Source of the DNA: Spirochaetia bacterium
GTDB lineage: Bacteria; Spirochaetota; Leptospiria; Turneriellales; JAOUOS01
Direction of reading: 5' to 3'
NCBI GenBank assembly: GCA_029880285.1
Contig: JAOUOS010000005.1
Coordinates: 1-64,000 of the forward strand
Length of the DNA: 64,000 nucleotides
Shown here: positions 54,773 to 63,743 of the stretch, one piece after another
Layout of the letters: every line of letters begins with the position of its first letter
Numbering within the stretch: position 1 is the stretch's first letter
Translations under genes and position numbers: made by a program
Notes under the pieces: model-generated
Told to the model about the DNA's origin: nothing
The model's input: the letters and a program-made list of their open reading frames with translations, nothing else
The model's database searches: none

Positions 54773-55522
54773 ATGAGTATAGAATCAAAAGATAAATATT
54801 TAAGTAATATTATATTATTTTTGCTCTTTTTTTTGTTTATTTTTTTTGTGTGTAAAAAAAAACCAGATGAGCAAAGTACATTGGGCAATGATATCATAAT
54901 AGAAAAAAAATTCGCTAAATACAGGGCTAAAGTATTTGCAGATAAAAGCCTGAAAAATTCTCTTACTGTTTTAGAAAAAGCCGAAGAGGTGGGCCTGCTT
55001 GAAGAATTAGAAACCTCAAAGAAAGAAGAATCAATCGCCCGAATACGCCTTGCTGATGGCAAAGAAGCATATGTAGAATTTAAACATCTGGCCAATATGC
55101 CTGTTGTATTTATTGAAAATACTAAAGCTTTTAACAGACCCACAATAAGCAGTAAAATTGTAGAAACTATACCCAAAGGTACTTTAGGATTTATTCTTGA
55201 ACAAAATGGCGGATGGTCAAAAATTTATATAGGAAAAATAAACGAAAACTGGATTACCAGACACTGGGTAGAAACAATTTACTATAAAACGGACAATAAT
55301 CTGGTTTTTGAAATTAGAGAATATGAAAACGCGTTAAATTTATTAGTTGAGAATAAAATTGACGAAGCAAAAGAAAAACTAGAAGACTTATCAAACAGTG
55401 AAACTGAATTTGTTTCTCAAATAGCAAAACAAAAACTTCAGAATTTAAAAGTAAGCGACGTAGACTCTCAAGAACAAAACATCCCATCTGAAAACACAGA
55501 AAATAACGAGCAAATAAAATAA
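54773..55522 (+). CDS. SH3-like domain lipoprotein
   Basis: 249 residues. Signal peptide with lipobox FFVC. Two SH3-like modules: about residues 40-105 (RAKVFADKSLKNSLTVLEKA, RIRLADGKEAYVEFKHL) and about 110-170 (TKAFNRPTISSKIVETIPKG, WSKIYIG...WITRHWV). A helical repeat and an acidic Gln/Glu/Asn tail follow. SH3 domains in surface lipoproteins often bind peptidoglycan or peptides. Function inferred. Confidence 0.75.
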   Translation: MSIESKDKYLSNIILFLLFFLFIFFVCKKKPDEQSTLGNDIIIEKKFAKYRAKVFADKSLKNSLTVLEKAEEVGLLEELETSKKEESIARIRLADGKEAYVEFKHLANMPVVFIENTKAFNRPTISSKIVETIPKGTLGFILEQNGGWSKIYIGKINENWITRHWVETIYYKTDNNLVFEIREYENALNLLVENKIDEAKEKLEDLSNSETEFVSQIAKQKLQNLKVSDVDSQEQNIPSENTENNEQIK

Positions 55523-55540
55523 TAAAATTTGTAATTTTAA

Positions 55541-55569
55541 TTGACAAAGAAGAATAATAACTATCTTAA
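55541..55569 (+). promoter_or_regulatory. Promoter of the lpoB-like operon
   Basis: TTGACA (55541-55546) followed by a 15-17-nt spacer to TATCTT/TCTTAA (55562-55569). Unlike several first genes here, a proper AAGGAG ribosome site (55587-55592) then precedes the ATG at 55599. Confidence 0.45.
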
Positions 55570-55598
55570 GTTATCAGAAAAATAAAAAGGAGCCTACA

Positions 55599-56168
55599 AT
55601 GAAAAAAATAGTAATTTTTAGTATTATTTCTGTCGCTTTATTTTTTACAAATTGTGCTACAACAAAATATATGAGCGCAAAAGACGCTGAAGGCTCACGC
55701 CAATGGGGCCCTCTTGAAATTAAAACAACAACTAACGCCATGGTAAATTCTCTTTACAATTATTTAAAACAATCAAATAATCCGGCTTATTTAGATGTTT
55801 CAAAAATTAGAAATAGAACATCTGAACATATAGACACAAATATGCTGGCAAATGAAATCACAACAAATTTATTACAAAAACAAATAAAATTTATAGATAG
55901 AACCATGCGTGAAGAAACCATTAAAGAAATTGAGGCTGGCCAAACCGGTCTTATAGATTCTGAAAGCGCAATTCCCGTGGGTGAGTTAAAATCACCAAAC
56001 TTTTTGCTGATGGGTGATATCATAGACAATGTACGCTTTGTTGACGGTAACCGTATTCAATATCTGGTTGTGACATTAAAACTTATTGAAACGGCCACAT
56101 CTGAAGTAAAATGGCAAAATCAACAGGAGTTTTTAAAGGCCTCAGCAGAAGAAAAAATGTCCTGGTAA
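55599..56168 (+). CDS. lpoB: LpoB-like lipoprotein, penicillin-binding protein activator
   Basis: 189 residues. Signal peptide MKKIVIFSIISVALFFTNC. The mature part shows the LpoB/CsgG-like fold: VSKIRNRTSEHIDTNMLANEITTNLLQK, FIDRTMREETIKEIEAGQTGL, FLLMGDIIDNVRF. In E. coli LpoB activates PBP1b. Followed by two further envelope genes at 12 nt and 1 nt, a familiar LpoB/COG3014 arrangement. Confidence 0.9.
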   Translation: MKKIVIFSIISVALFFTNCATTKYMSAKDAEGSRQWGPLEIKTTTNAMVNSLYNYLKQSNNPAYLDVSKIRNRTSEHIDTNMLANEITTNLLQKQIKFIDRTMREETIKEIEAGQTGLIDSESAIPVGELKSPNFLLMGDIIDNVRFVDGNRIQYLVVTLKLIETATSEVKWQNQQEFLKASAEEKMSW

Positions 56169-56180
56169 AAAATTAAAAAG

Positions 56181-57587
56181 ATGAAAAAGAAATATATATT
56201 TTTATTTTTTCTTTTTTCTAATATTTTTTGTTCACAAAAATCTGGTTACAATAATTTAATTAGAGATTCTGAAAATCTTTTTTATAAAGAAAAACTACCC
56301 TACTCTGCTTCTAAAAATCTTATTGAACACGTAAATGAAGAAAACGAAGAACAGCTTTTATTTATGATGGAAGCCGCCTTTCTTCTTCATTCCGCTGAAA
56401 AATTTGATATAAGCAATAAGATACTTTTAAATGCCGATAAAAAAGCCGAAGAATTAGCCGTAAGCATTACAGAAGAAATGTTTTCTCTTCTTTCAAGCGA
56501 AACCACCAAAGATTATAAACCTGAAGATTATGAAAGGGTTTTATTAAACATGACCCTGGGTCTTAATTTTTTACTGCAGGAAGAATACGATTCGGCTTTG
56601 GTAGAGTTTAAAAAAGTAAATTATAAACTTGATATGATAAGGCAAAAGACGGGCCGTATATATAAAATAAACTTAATGGCAAAATACCTCGCTTCAATTT
56701 CTGCCGCTGCGGCAGACGACTTAGATTACGCTTATATCGAGCTTAAGCAAATAGAAAAAATAAAGCCCGGTATTCCCCATGTGGTAAGAGATATGATGAA
56801 ACTTTGCTATAAGCTTAACTATATGGATGACTATGCCGTTCTTGCTAAAAAATATCCACGGTATAAATATACGCATGATGAAAATTTATCTGAAGTAGTT
56901 ATTGTTTATGAAGAAGGTCTTTCGCCTATAAAAGTTTCAAGGGGTCCTCTTCTTCAATATAGGGGTATGAGAGAACTTCTAAAAGCATCAATTCAAGTTA
57001 CATTAATCACTCAATCTGTAACCGGTGTTACGATATCGGCCGCTATGGCTATGCTTGGTTCAGTGGAGCATCCCATACCAACCTATCAAAAAAGACCGTA
57101 TGATATAAATAAAATACAAATATCTCTTGAAGACGAAAAAGGAAAAAAATACAATATAGATCCCATTTTAATGAATGATGTTGAAGAAACCATGATTGGC
57201 AATTTTGAAGACAGCTACGCGAAGATGGAACAAAAAATGGTTTTAAAAATAGCAACAAAACTTATAGCTGCGATAGTTGCGCAAAAAGCAGCTGAAGCTA
57301 CCGCTAAAAAGTTTAAACAAACAAAAGGAATAGCTGGTCTAATAGGAGTCGTAGCCGGCGTTGCCACGGGCGCCATTTTATTCAGCCTTGAAGAACCAGA
57401 TGTAAGATGCTGGCATACGATTCCCGCCGCCTTTCAATCTGGCAGTCTTCTTTTGCCAGCGGGAAAATATAAAATGAATATTTCTTTTTTTAGCAAAAAC
57501 GGTAATTTAGCGTGGGAAAGAGACGCCGGTGAAGTTGAACTAAAATCGAATAAGCCCAATATCTTTTTATATAGAACAGTTGATTAA
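56181..57587 (+). CDS. COG3014-like lipoprotein
   Basis: 468 residues, lipobox IFC at Cys18. First half is helical, TPR-like (YERVLLNMTLGLNFLLQEEYDSALVEFKK). The second half has VVIVYEEGLSPIKVSRG, a Gly/Ala-rich hydrophobic stretch (IAGLIGVVAGVATGAILFS) and a beta end (AGKYKMNISFFSKNGNL). The layout matches the uncharacterised COG3014 proteins usually encoded beside LpoB. Confidence 0.8.
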   Translation: MKKKYIFLFFLFSNIFCSQKSGYNNLIRDSENLFYKEKLPYSASKNLIEHVNEENEEQLLFMMEAAFLLHSAEKFDISNKILLNADKKAEELAVSITEEMFSLLSSETTKDYKPEDYERVLLNMTLGLNFLLQEEYDSALVEFKKVNYKLDMIRQKTGRIYKINLMAKYLASISAAAADDLDYAYIELKQIEKIKPGIPHVVRDMMKLCYKLNYMDDYAVLAKKYPRYKYTHDENLSEVVIVYEEGLSPIKVSRGPLLQYRGMRELLKASIQVTLITQSVTGVTISAAMAMLGSVEHPIPTYQKRPYDINKIQISLEDEKGKKYNIDPILMNDVEETMIGNFEDSYAKMEQKMVLKIATKLIAAIVAQKAAEATAKKFKQTKGIAGLIGVVAGVATGAILFSLEEPDVRCWHTIPAAFQSGSLLLPAGKYKMNISFFSKNGNLAWERDAGEVELKSNKPNIFLYRTVD

Positions 57588-57588
57588 A

Positions 57589-57819
57589 ATGAAAAAAATA
57601 TTATCTTTCATACTATTAATACTTTTAAGTTATGGCTTATCTTATGCCTCAAAAGAAGGCGCTAGAATAGGCATTATAGAAGCCCCTAAAGAGAAAGTAT
57701 CAAAAGAAATCATCTTACAAAATAAAAATAAAGAAAACAAAACAAATACTTATGTAGATGACGGAAAAACAAAAATAATCCCTGCTACAAAAACAAAAGA
57801 TAAGAAAACTAATAATTAA
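57589..57819 (+). CDS. Small secreted protein, third gene of the lpoB operon
   Basis: 76 residues from ATG 57589, 1 nt after the previous stop; a TTG at 57580 would add three residues. Signal peptide MKKILSFILLILLSYGLSYA, then a short Lys/Asn-rich mature peptide. No family recognised. Its stop is 8 nt from the convergent rhomboid-like gene. Confidence 0.65.
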   Translation: MKKILSFILLILLSYGLSYASKEGARIGIIEAPKEKVSKEIILQNKNKENKTNTYVDDGKTKIIPATKTKDKKTNN

Positions 57820-57827
57820 TTTACTTA

Positions 57828-58484
57828 TTAGCCGCGATTTTGAAATTTCTTTCTTCGATATGTCTGTTTAATTTTATGAATAAATGCAGGGCCAAAAAAT
57901 ATAAAATAATTGGTAAAAACAAGAATAAGATAAACTTTATCTAAAAATTCCCCGGTTAAAAATACATAACCAATATATGCCGCTGTTAAAAACCCCATCC
58001 ACTTCATTTTTACCGGAAAAAATAACATAAGTATTTCATACTCAGGAAACATGGTAGCTACCGCTAAAAACAAAGTTGATTCAATAAATGAAAATGAAGT
58101 AATAGGCATATGAAAAAGAAAAGAAAAAGCTATTGTTAAAGCCACAGAAATAAAAAGATAAAAAGTTGTGTAAAACTCACCCCACTCTTTTTCAAGGGTA
58201 TTAATTACAAAATATAGGAATAAAATAACAAAAATCATCCAAAACCCGCTAGAAAGGGGCACGGCCATAAATGTAAAAAGCCGCCAAAATTCGCCTTGTA
58301 AAACAAGTTCGGGTATTAAGAAAAGATTAAAAATAGCGTCTTGTCTTAACTGCAAAGTTAAAAAACCAAAAATTTGAAGAACAATAATATATAAAGCTAA
58401 ATTAGGCAAAGAAAACCAGCCTATTTTTCTTTGCAGTTTTTTTAACCAGTTGGGAATATCACCGTATAACAATTTATTCTCCAA
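57828..58484 (-). CDS. Rhomboid-superfamily membrane protein, probably catalytically dead
   Basis: 218 residues with about six helices. LVLQGEFWRLFTFMAVPLSSG is the rhomboid/Derlin loop-1 type WR motif. The catalytic GxSG is replaced by FSFIES and no paired histidine is seen, so this is a pseudoprotease (DER1-like). Such proteins handle membrane proteins without cleaving them. Confidence 0.75.
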   Translation of the reverse strand: MENKLLYGDIPNWLKKLQRKIGWFSLPNLALYIIVLQIFGFLTLQLRQDAIFNLFLIPELVLQGEFWRLFTFMAVPLSSGFWMIFVILFLYFVINTLEKEWGEFYTTFYLFISVALTIAFSFLFHMPITSFSFIESTLFLAVATMFPEYEILMLFFPVKMKWMGFLTAAYIGYVFLTGEFLDKVYLILVFTNYFIFFGPAFIHKIKQTYRRKKFQNRG

Positions 58485-58755
58485 TTAATTTTTGATAAAT
58501 ATTGTTTTTCTTGTTTTTTAAAATATCAAAAAATTGTTTGGGAGCGAGGCCTTTTCTAAAAGAAATATTAGTCAATATTTCGCGGTTTGAAGGAATTTCT
58601 TTTTGATATAAATTTAAATTTATTCTTAATGTAGTAAATTCTTCTAAAACATCTTCAATATGCTCGTCAGTAATATTTTCGGTTATAGACGGGCCCAGGC
58701 AGTGAAAGTTTATACATATAAAACACAATAGTATTAAGAATCTATATTTTTTCAT
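58474..58755 (-). CDS. Small lipoprotein
   Basis: 93 residues; signal peptide MKKYRFLILLCFICINFHC with lipobox NFHC at Cys19. Helical mature part. Overlaps the rhomboid-like gene by 11 bp, so translation is coupled. No family recognised. Confidence 0.6.
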   Translation of the reverse strand: MKKYRFLILLCFICINFHCLGPSITENITDEHIEDVLEEFTTLRINLNLYQKEIPSNREILTNISFRKGLAPKQFFDILKNKKNNIYQKLIGE

Positions 58756-58904
58756 ATAATTATATAAACCAAACTAATTTAAAAACACTGGGCTTCAAGT
58801 AAATTCAAAGCAAAAACTCCTTTTTGATGGTTTTTCTTTTTATTGACAATACATCTATTAATCTTTTTGCTTTTGCAAATATTCTAAATTACAAGAATAA
58901 ATTC

Positions 58905-60878
58905 ATGAAAAATATTTTTAATAAAAAATACCGAACAGGTAAATTCCCCAGTTTAACAGTTTTTCAACTAAAATTTACTTTTAAACTTTTCTTAAGTTAC
59001 CTTTTTTTATTTTCATTTTTCAGAATACTTTTTACTTTAATTTTTTATTCATCTGAAGACAATATAAACTTCTCACAATTTGTAAAAGCGTATATTACGG
59101 GCTTTCAGTTTGATATCGCCACAATTTTCTTAACTGCCGGTATTCCCGCTTTATTTCTTTTTGTTCCGGTAAAAAATAAAAAATATTATATCGCAATCTC
59201 TTATATTTTTTATACTCTTTTTTTTATTTCTTTTGGGGTTTTAATAAGTGATTTAGTTTATTACGCAGAGGCCGGTAAAAAAGTAGGTTTTGAAATTCTT
59301 ATATTTTTTCAAAATATTTCTGTGGTTTTAAATATGGCTCTTACTACTTTCTGGTATTCTTTAATTTTTTTAGCAGCGGGGTTTATATTATTTTCTCTTC
59401 TTTGGAAGAAACTTTATGTTAATAACTTTCCTGAGTTAAAATATCTTAAATTTAAATTAACTACTTTTATCTTTTCTTTTTTAGGGTTTGTTTTTATTTT
59501 AGCCATTGGCATAAGAGGCATACACTCAACCCCCTTAAAACCAAACATGGCTTTTCAAAATGAAAATATGTTTTTAGGATATATAGCCTTAAATGGTCTT
59601 TATAATTCTTATTTGGCACTTTATGAAAAAGACCATGTTCCTTATCAAAACTATAATCAGGAAAACTCGAATACACATATAAAAGAATTAATCTATGCCG
59701 AAAACGAAACAGCCCTAGATAAAGATTATAATTTTTACAGAAAAATAAATACGAAAAAAAAAGAAATGAATTACAACGTTTTAATAATTATTATGGAAAG
59801 CTGGGGCTCAAAAGATTTAGGCATAAATGGGAACAGGCTAAATCCATCACCTTTTTTTGATTCTTTGACATCGCAAGGTTTATATTTTACGCACCATTAT
59901 TCTACCGGTCAAAGAACAACTCCTGTATTTTCATCTATAGTAAGTTCTATACCCTCTCTTTTTGGAAGATCATATACCACAGCCTCATACAATAAGAATA
60001 ATCAAAGAGGTTTTGCCAAAATTTTTAAAGAAAAAGGGTACAAGACGCTTTTACTTTATTCTTCAAAAAAAGGCTCTATGGGAATTTCAGATTACGCGCC
60101 TATAGCGGGTTTTGAAAAAATTATAACAAAAGAAAATTTTGATCTATCAAAAGTTAAAACAGACGGTGTATGGGGGGTTTATGATGAATATGGATTTCAA
60201 AGACTTCATGAAGAACTTGAAAATATGGGAACAAACTTTGCGGCTTTAATAAAAACTATACATCCTCATCCTCCTTTTACTATGCCGCATGATACACCTT
60301 ATTATACCGAAAAAACTAAAATGACACCTTTTTATAACAGTATGCGCTATACAGATGAATGCTTAAAAAAATTTTTTACTCTCGCGAAAAATTCTTCATA
60401 TTATAATAACACACTTTTTATAATTATGGGAGATCACGCATACGGTGACAAAAAAGGTATTGAAAAATTTCACACCCCTCTTCTTTTTTTCGCTCCCGGT
60501 TTTATAAAACCCGAAACATCGAATATGCTTGTTTCACAGCTTGACATTTTACCTTCTATTTTACATCTTTTAAATATAGAAACTGTTCATTCTTCTTTTG
60601 GTCAATCTTTTATAAACAATAATAAATATAAACCATGGGCAATCATTGATTTTGAAAGCTTCGAAGGCTTTATGACAGAAAATTACACCGCTCTTTTTAC
60701 AGTCGATTCGCTTCACGGTATTTATAACCATAATAAAGATCCTCATCTTACAGAAAATTTATTTAACGAATTAAACAAAACAAACCCAGAAATTATAAAA
60801 ACAATGCGTGAAGACTGGCAAATACTTTTTTCATCCATGGCTTACGCGGTAATGAACAATAAAATAGCGGCAAAATAA
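58905..60878 (+). CDS. LTA synthase-family sulfatase/phosphoglycerol transferase
   Basis: 657 residues from ATG 58905. A longer frame from 58824 would add 27 residues but crosses a TTGACA-like box and gives a poor start. Five N-terminal helices, then an extracytoplasmic alkaline-phosphatase-fold domain: ESWGSKDLG, catalytic Thr in TGQRTTPVFSSI, FHTPLLFFAPG and MGDHAYGD. Transfers phosphoglycerol or phosphoethanolamine to envelope glycans in this family; the acceptor is unknown. Confidence 0.9.
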   Translation: MKNIFNKKYRTGKFPSLTVFQLKFTFKLFLSYLFLFSFFRILFTLIFYSSEDNINFSQFVKAYITGFQFDIATIFLTAGIPALFLFVPVKNKKYYIAISYIFYTLFFISFGVLISDLVYYAEAGKKVGFEILIFFQNISVVLNMALTTFWYSLIFLAAGFILFSLLWKKLYVNNFPELKYLKFKLTTFIFSFLGFVFILAIGIRGIHSTPLKPNMAFQNENMFLGYIALNGLYNSYLALYEKDHVPYQNYNQENSNTHIKELIYAENETALDKDYNFYRKINTKKKEMNYNVLIIIMESWGSKDLGINGNRLNPSPFFDSLTSQGLYFTHHYSTGQRTTPVFSSIVSSIPSLFGRSYTTASYNKNNQRGFAKIFKEKGYKTLLLYSSKKGSMGISDYAPIAGFEKIITKENFDLSKVKTDGVWGVYDEYGFQRLHEELENMGTNFAALIKTIHPHPPFTMPHDTPYYTEKTKMTPFYNSMRYTDECLKKFFTLAKNSSYYNNTLFIIMGDHAYGDKKGIEKFHTPLLFFAPGFIKPETSNMLVSQLDILPSILHLLNIETVHSSFGQSFINNNKYKPWAIIDFESFEGFMTENYTALFTVDSLHGIYNHNKDPHLTENLFNELNKTNPEIIKTMREDWQILFSSMAYAVMNNKIAAK

Positions 60879-60925
60879 CTATCGAATAGTTGACGCCGCC
60901 TGTCTAATTTTTAGTTTTGTTTATA

Positions 60926-61855
60926 ATGAGTCAGTATGAAGAAAAACCATGTTTTTTAAACGGAAAATATCTGCCTTTAAAAGACGCTAATATAAATATT
61001 CGCACCCATGCGTTACAGTATGGTACCGCGTGTTTTGGCGGTATACGCGCATATTACAATAAAAATAAAGATAATTTATATATTTTTCGCTTAAAAGAAC
61101 ATTACAATAGACTCTTAAATTCATCAAAAATACTACAAATGACAATGTCTTATTCTTATGAAGAATTTGAAAACATTCTTATCACCTGTCTTAAAAAAGG
61201 TGAATGGAAAGAAAACGCATACATAAGACCCATATTGTATAAATCTGACCTTGAATTATCGCCCAGATTACATAATGTGAAAGATTCGTTTTCTGTTTAT
61301 ATTATTCCCTTAAATGATTATCTTGATATTGAAAAGGGTTTAAATACATGCGTTTCATCATGGGTTCGTATTGAAGATAATCAAATTCCTACCAGGGCCA
61401 AAGCCACAGGAGGATACATTAACTCTGCTTTGGCAAAATCAGAGGCTTTGCAAAACGGTTTTGACGAAGCTATTTTTTTAGACAGCGGCAAATTTGTTTC
61501 TGAAGGTTCGGCATCTAATTTATTTTTAGTTAAAAATAATGAACTTATAACGCCAGATTTACCAAGCTCTATTCTTGAAGGTATTACGAGACGAACTGTT
61601 TTAACGCTTGCTGAAGAAAACAATATAAAGTTTAAAGAAAGAAGAGTGGGTAGAACTGAATTATACACCGCTGATGAACTTTTTTTCGCCGGTACAGGCG
61701 TTCAAATCGCATGGATAAAAACTGTTGATAAAAGAACTATTGGCGAGGGCAAAATGGGCCCTATCACAAAAAAACTGCATGACCAATATTTTGATATTGT
61801 TACGGGAAAATTAGAAAAATATTCGAACTGGCTTACTGCTGTATATGATAAATAA
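60926..61855 (+). CDS. ilvE: Branched-chain amino-acid aminotransferase
   Basis: 309 residues from ATG 60926. A TTG at 60917 adds three residues and is less likely; TTGACG lies 30 nt before the ATG. PLP-class IV: HALQYGTACFGGIRAYY, PLP lysine in RAKATGGYINSALAKSEA, GFDEAIFLD, VSEGSASNLFLVKN and FAGTGVQIAWI. Last step of Leu/Ile/Val synthesis; a leuA-family gene is 2 kb away. Confidence 0.93.
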   Translation: MSQYEEKPCFLNGKYLPLKDANINIRTHALQYGTACFGGIRAYYNKNKDNLYIFRLKEHYNRLLNSSKILQMTMSYSYEEFENILITCLKKGEWKENAYIRPILYKSDLELSPRLHNVKDSFSVYIIPLNDYLDIEKGLNTCVSSWVRIEDNQIPTRAKATGGYINSALAKSEALQNGFDEAIFLDSGKFVSEGSASNLFLVKNNELITPDLPSSILEGITRRTVLTLAEENNIKFKERRVGRTELYTADELFFAGTGVQIAWIKTVDKRTIGEGKMGPITKKLHDQYFDIVTGKLEKYSNWLTAVYDK

Positions 61856-61861
61856 TTCATA

Positions 61862-62866
61862 ATGTTTGAAAATTTTACTGATATATCGCCTCAAAGCAAA
61901 AAACTGGCATATCAATATTCAGTACGCGGGTGGCCGAACACTGTTCTTTTTTCTGGTGATTTAACTTCTGCGAAATCAAATTTTATTATTAATATTATTT
62001 CGAATGAGATAGAAAAAAACAGTACAGATAAAAATCCTGATAAAAATATTATTCGAAAAATGATACACGAGAATGAACATCCCGATTTTTATTTTTTTAA
62101 AGACGACACGATAAAAATAGGCGATCCTAAAAAACCCCAACAGGGCACCATAAGACACTTATTAAATCATATTCTGCCTTATTCTCCCAGACGATCAAAA
62201 AAAAGATATGTTTATTTTCAAAACGCGGGACTTATTAATGACGAAGCCGAATCTGCCTTATTAAAATCTTTAGAAGAACCGCCAAAACACACATATTTTT
62301 TTCTTTCTGCTTCAGATAAAGATTTTCTTAAAGAAACAATTGTTTCAAGATCAGCGGTTTTACCAATAGAAACTATTATAGATCCCCAAAAAGTTCAAAG
62401 CGATGCATGGGAAAAATTTTGGTATTTAAGCGGATTAAAAGACGATATAAATTATCAACTTTTAAAAGAATCTAAGTTTGCTGAAATTATACGCGATAAA
62501 TATGATAATCTCTCATTTTCAGCGGCAGATTTTTTAATATTTGAAGATTTAGGATGGATCGAATTAAGAAAAAGATTTAAGAAAGAGAGTATCAATACGC
62601 AAACTTTTCTTTTAAGCGCCGCGTTTCTTCCTATTTTATATTCTATACGCGATAATTTAACTGAAAATTCCGTACCGGCTGTAAGTCCTATCGCGCTGCC
62701 TTTTAAATCAAAAGCTAAGAATATCGCCATAGCAAAAAAAATTAATCAGTTTTTTAACCGGTTAACTATTCGTTATTTTGGAACGCGTCCGCCTAACTTG
62801 AATATTATTTTCTTTTCTTTTTTAAATGATTTAATAAAACTTTGGACAGCGCCTGAACCTAATTAA
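61862..62866 (+). CDS. holB: DNA polymerase III delta'-like clamp-loader subunit
   Basis: 334 residues. AAA-type domain with a weak Walker A (SGDLTSAKS), sensor-type LINDEAESALLKSLEEPP and VSRSAVLP in place of SRC. The canonical zinc-binding Cys set is absent. Delta' subunits do not hydrolyse ATP, so these changes fit. Starts 6 nt after ilvE. The end overlaps the convergent nadK gene by 8 bp. Confidence 0.8.
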   Translation: MFENFTDISPQSKKLAYQYSVRGWPNTVLFSGDLTSAKSNFIINIISNEIEKNSTDKNPDKNIIRKMIHENEHPDFYFFKDDTIKIGDPKKPQQGTIRHLLNHILPYSPRRSKKRYVYFQNAGLINDEAESALLKSLEEPPKHTYFFLSASDKDFLKETIVSRSAVLPIETIIDPQKVQSDAWEKFWYLSGLKDDINYQLLKESKFAEIIRDKYDNLSFSAADFLIFEDLGWIELRKRFKKESINTQTFLLSAAFLPILYSIRDNLTENSVPAVSPIALPFKSKAKNIAIAKKINQFFNRLTIRYFGTRPPNLNIIFFSFLNDLIKLWTAPEPN

Positions 62867-63734
62867 AAACCAATAACGGATTCTTTGAGAATTTTACTGT
62901 TAATTCATCCCCGAATATAAACGAAAAAAACCGGTGCGAACCGTCTAAAAATATTTTTCCGCGAGCCATGCCAGAAATTACTTTGAACTTGTCATTTTCA
63001 TTAACCATACCGTTTCTTATAGAATCTTTTTTGGGCCCGTATAACTCTCTAACTTGAAAAGCAAACTGTCTTTGTTTTTTTTTGTTAAAAGCTTCAAAAA
63101 CTTTACCTCCGGCAGAATAATAAGCTGCCGAAGAACCGGTAGCGGTAGTAATCCAAATGCCTGAAGATTTTTGGGACTGTGATTTTTGATTATATTTTAT
63201 TATATATCTGCTCGTAGTACAGGGACTGCTTTCGCTTACTAAAACATCGTTTATAACAGGCACTCCGCAGAATTTATTATTTATAAAGAAATCAAGCCTT
63301 TGAATTTGTCTTGGCTTTTCTCTGCCTGATAATATTTTATCAAATAATCTTTCAAGCTTTTGGGTTTCACCGGCATAAATAGCATGACAGTAATGACCTA
63401 TACTGGTTTGAGGTGCTGAGTTTAACCCTAAAATATGATTTTTTTTGCAATGATGCGAAGTAAAAATAAATGTACCATCACCGCCTAATGAAACAGCTAA
63501 ATCATTTTCTTTTATTACCGGCATTCTTCCGCTGCCTCGCGCATAAATTACTGTTTTTATACCGATTTTTTCTAAAATATTTAAAACATTTTCAATTGAC
63601 TTCTCATGATTATAATGTGATTTCTTTATTTGATTAAATAGTGCATATCTTTTTTCTTCAAAAACACTTTCAAAAGCTTTTTCTTTAAATATATCAATTA
63701 AAGTTTTTTTATAAACAAGAACTATTCTATTCAT
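62859..63734 (-). CDS. nadK: NAD kinase
   Basis: 291 residues. Phosphate-binding LAVSLGGDGTFI, GLNSAPQTSIGH, VINDVLVSES and GIWITTATGSSAAYYSAGG. The NDVLVSESSPCTTSRY segment is closer to the mitochondrial NADK2-like branch than to the classical bacterial type, by eye. Converts NAD to NADP. 9 nt after the leuA-like gene. Confidence 0.88.
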   Translation of the reverse strand: MNRIVLVYKKTLIDIFKEKAFESVFEEKRYALFNQIKKSHYNHEKSIENVLNILEKIGIKTVIYARGSGRMPVIKENDLAVSLGGDGTFIFTSHHCKKNHILGLNSAPQTSIGHYCHAIYAGETQKLERLFDKILSGREKPRQIQRLDFFINNKFCGVPVINDVLVSESSPCTTSRYIIKYNQKSQSQKSSGIWITTATGSSAAYYSAGGKVFEAFNKKKQRQFAFQVRELYGPKKDSIRNGMVNENDKFKVISGMARGKIFLDGSHRFFSFIFGDELTVKFSKNPLLVFN

Positions 63735-63743
63735 TATTATAAC

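Noticed and set aside
58824-58904. Longer N-terminus for the LTA synthase-like gene
   Set aside because: The extension crosses a TTGACA box and has no ribosome site; ATG 58905 gives a normal basic start.
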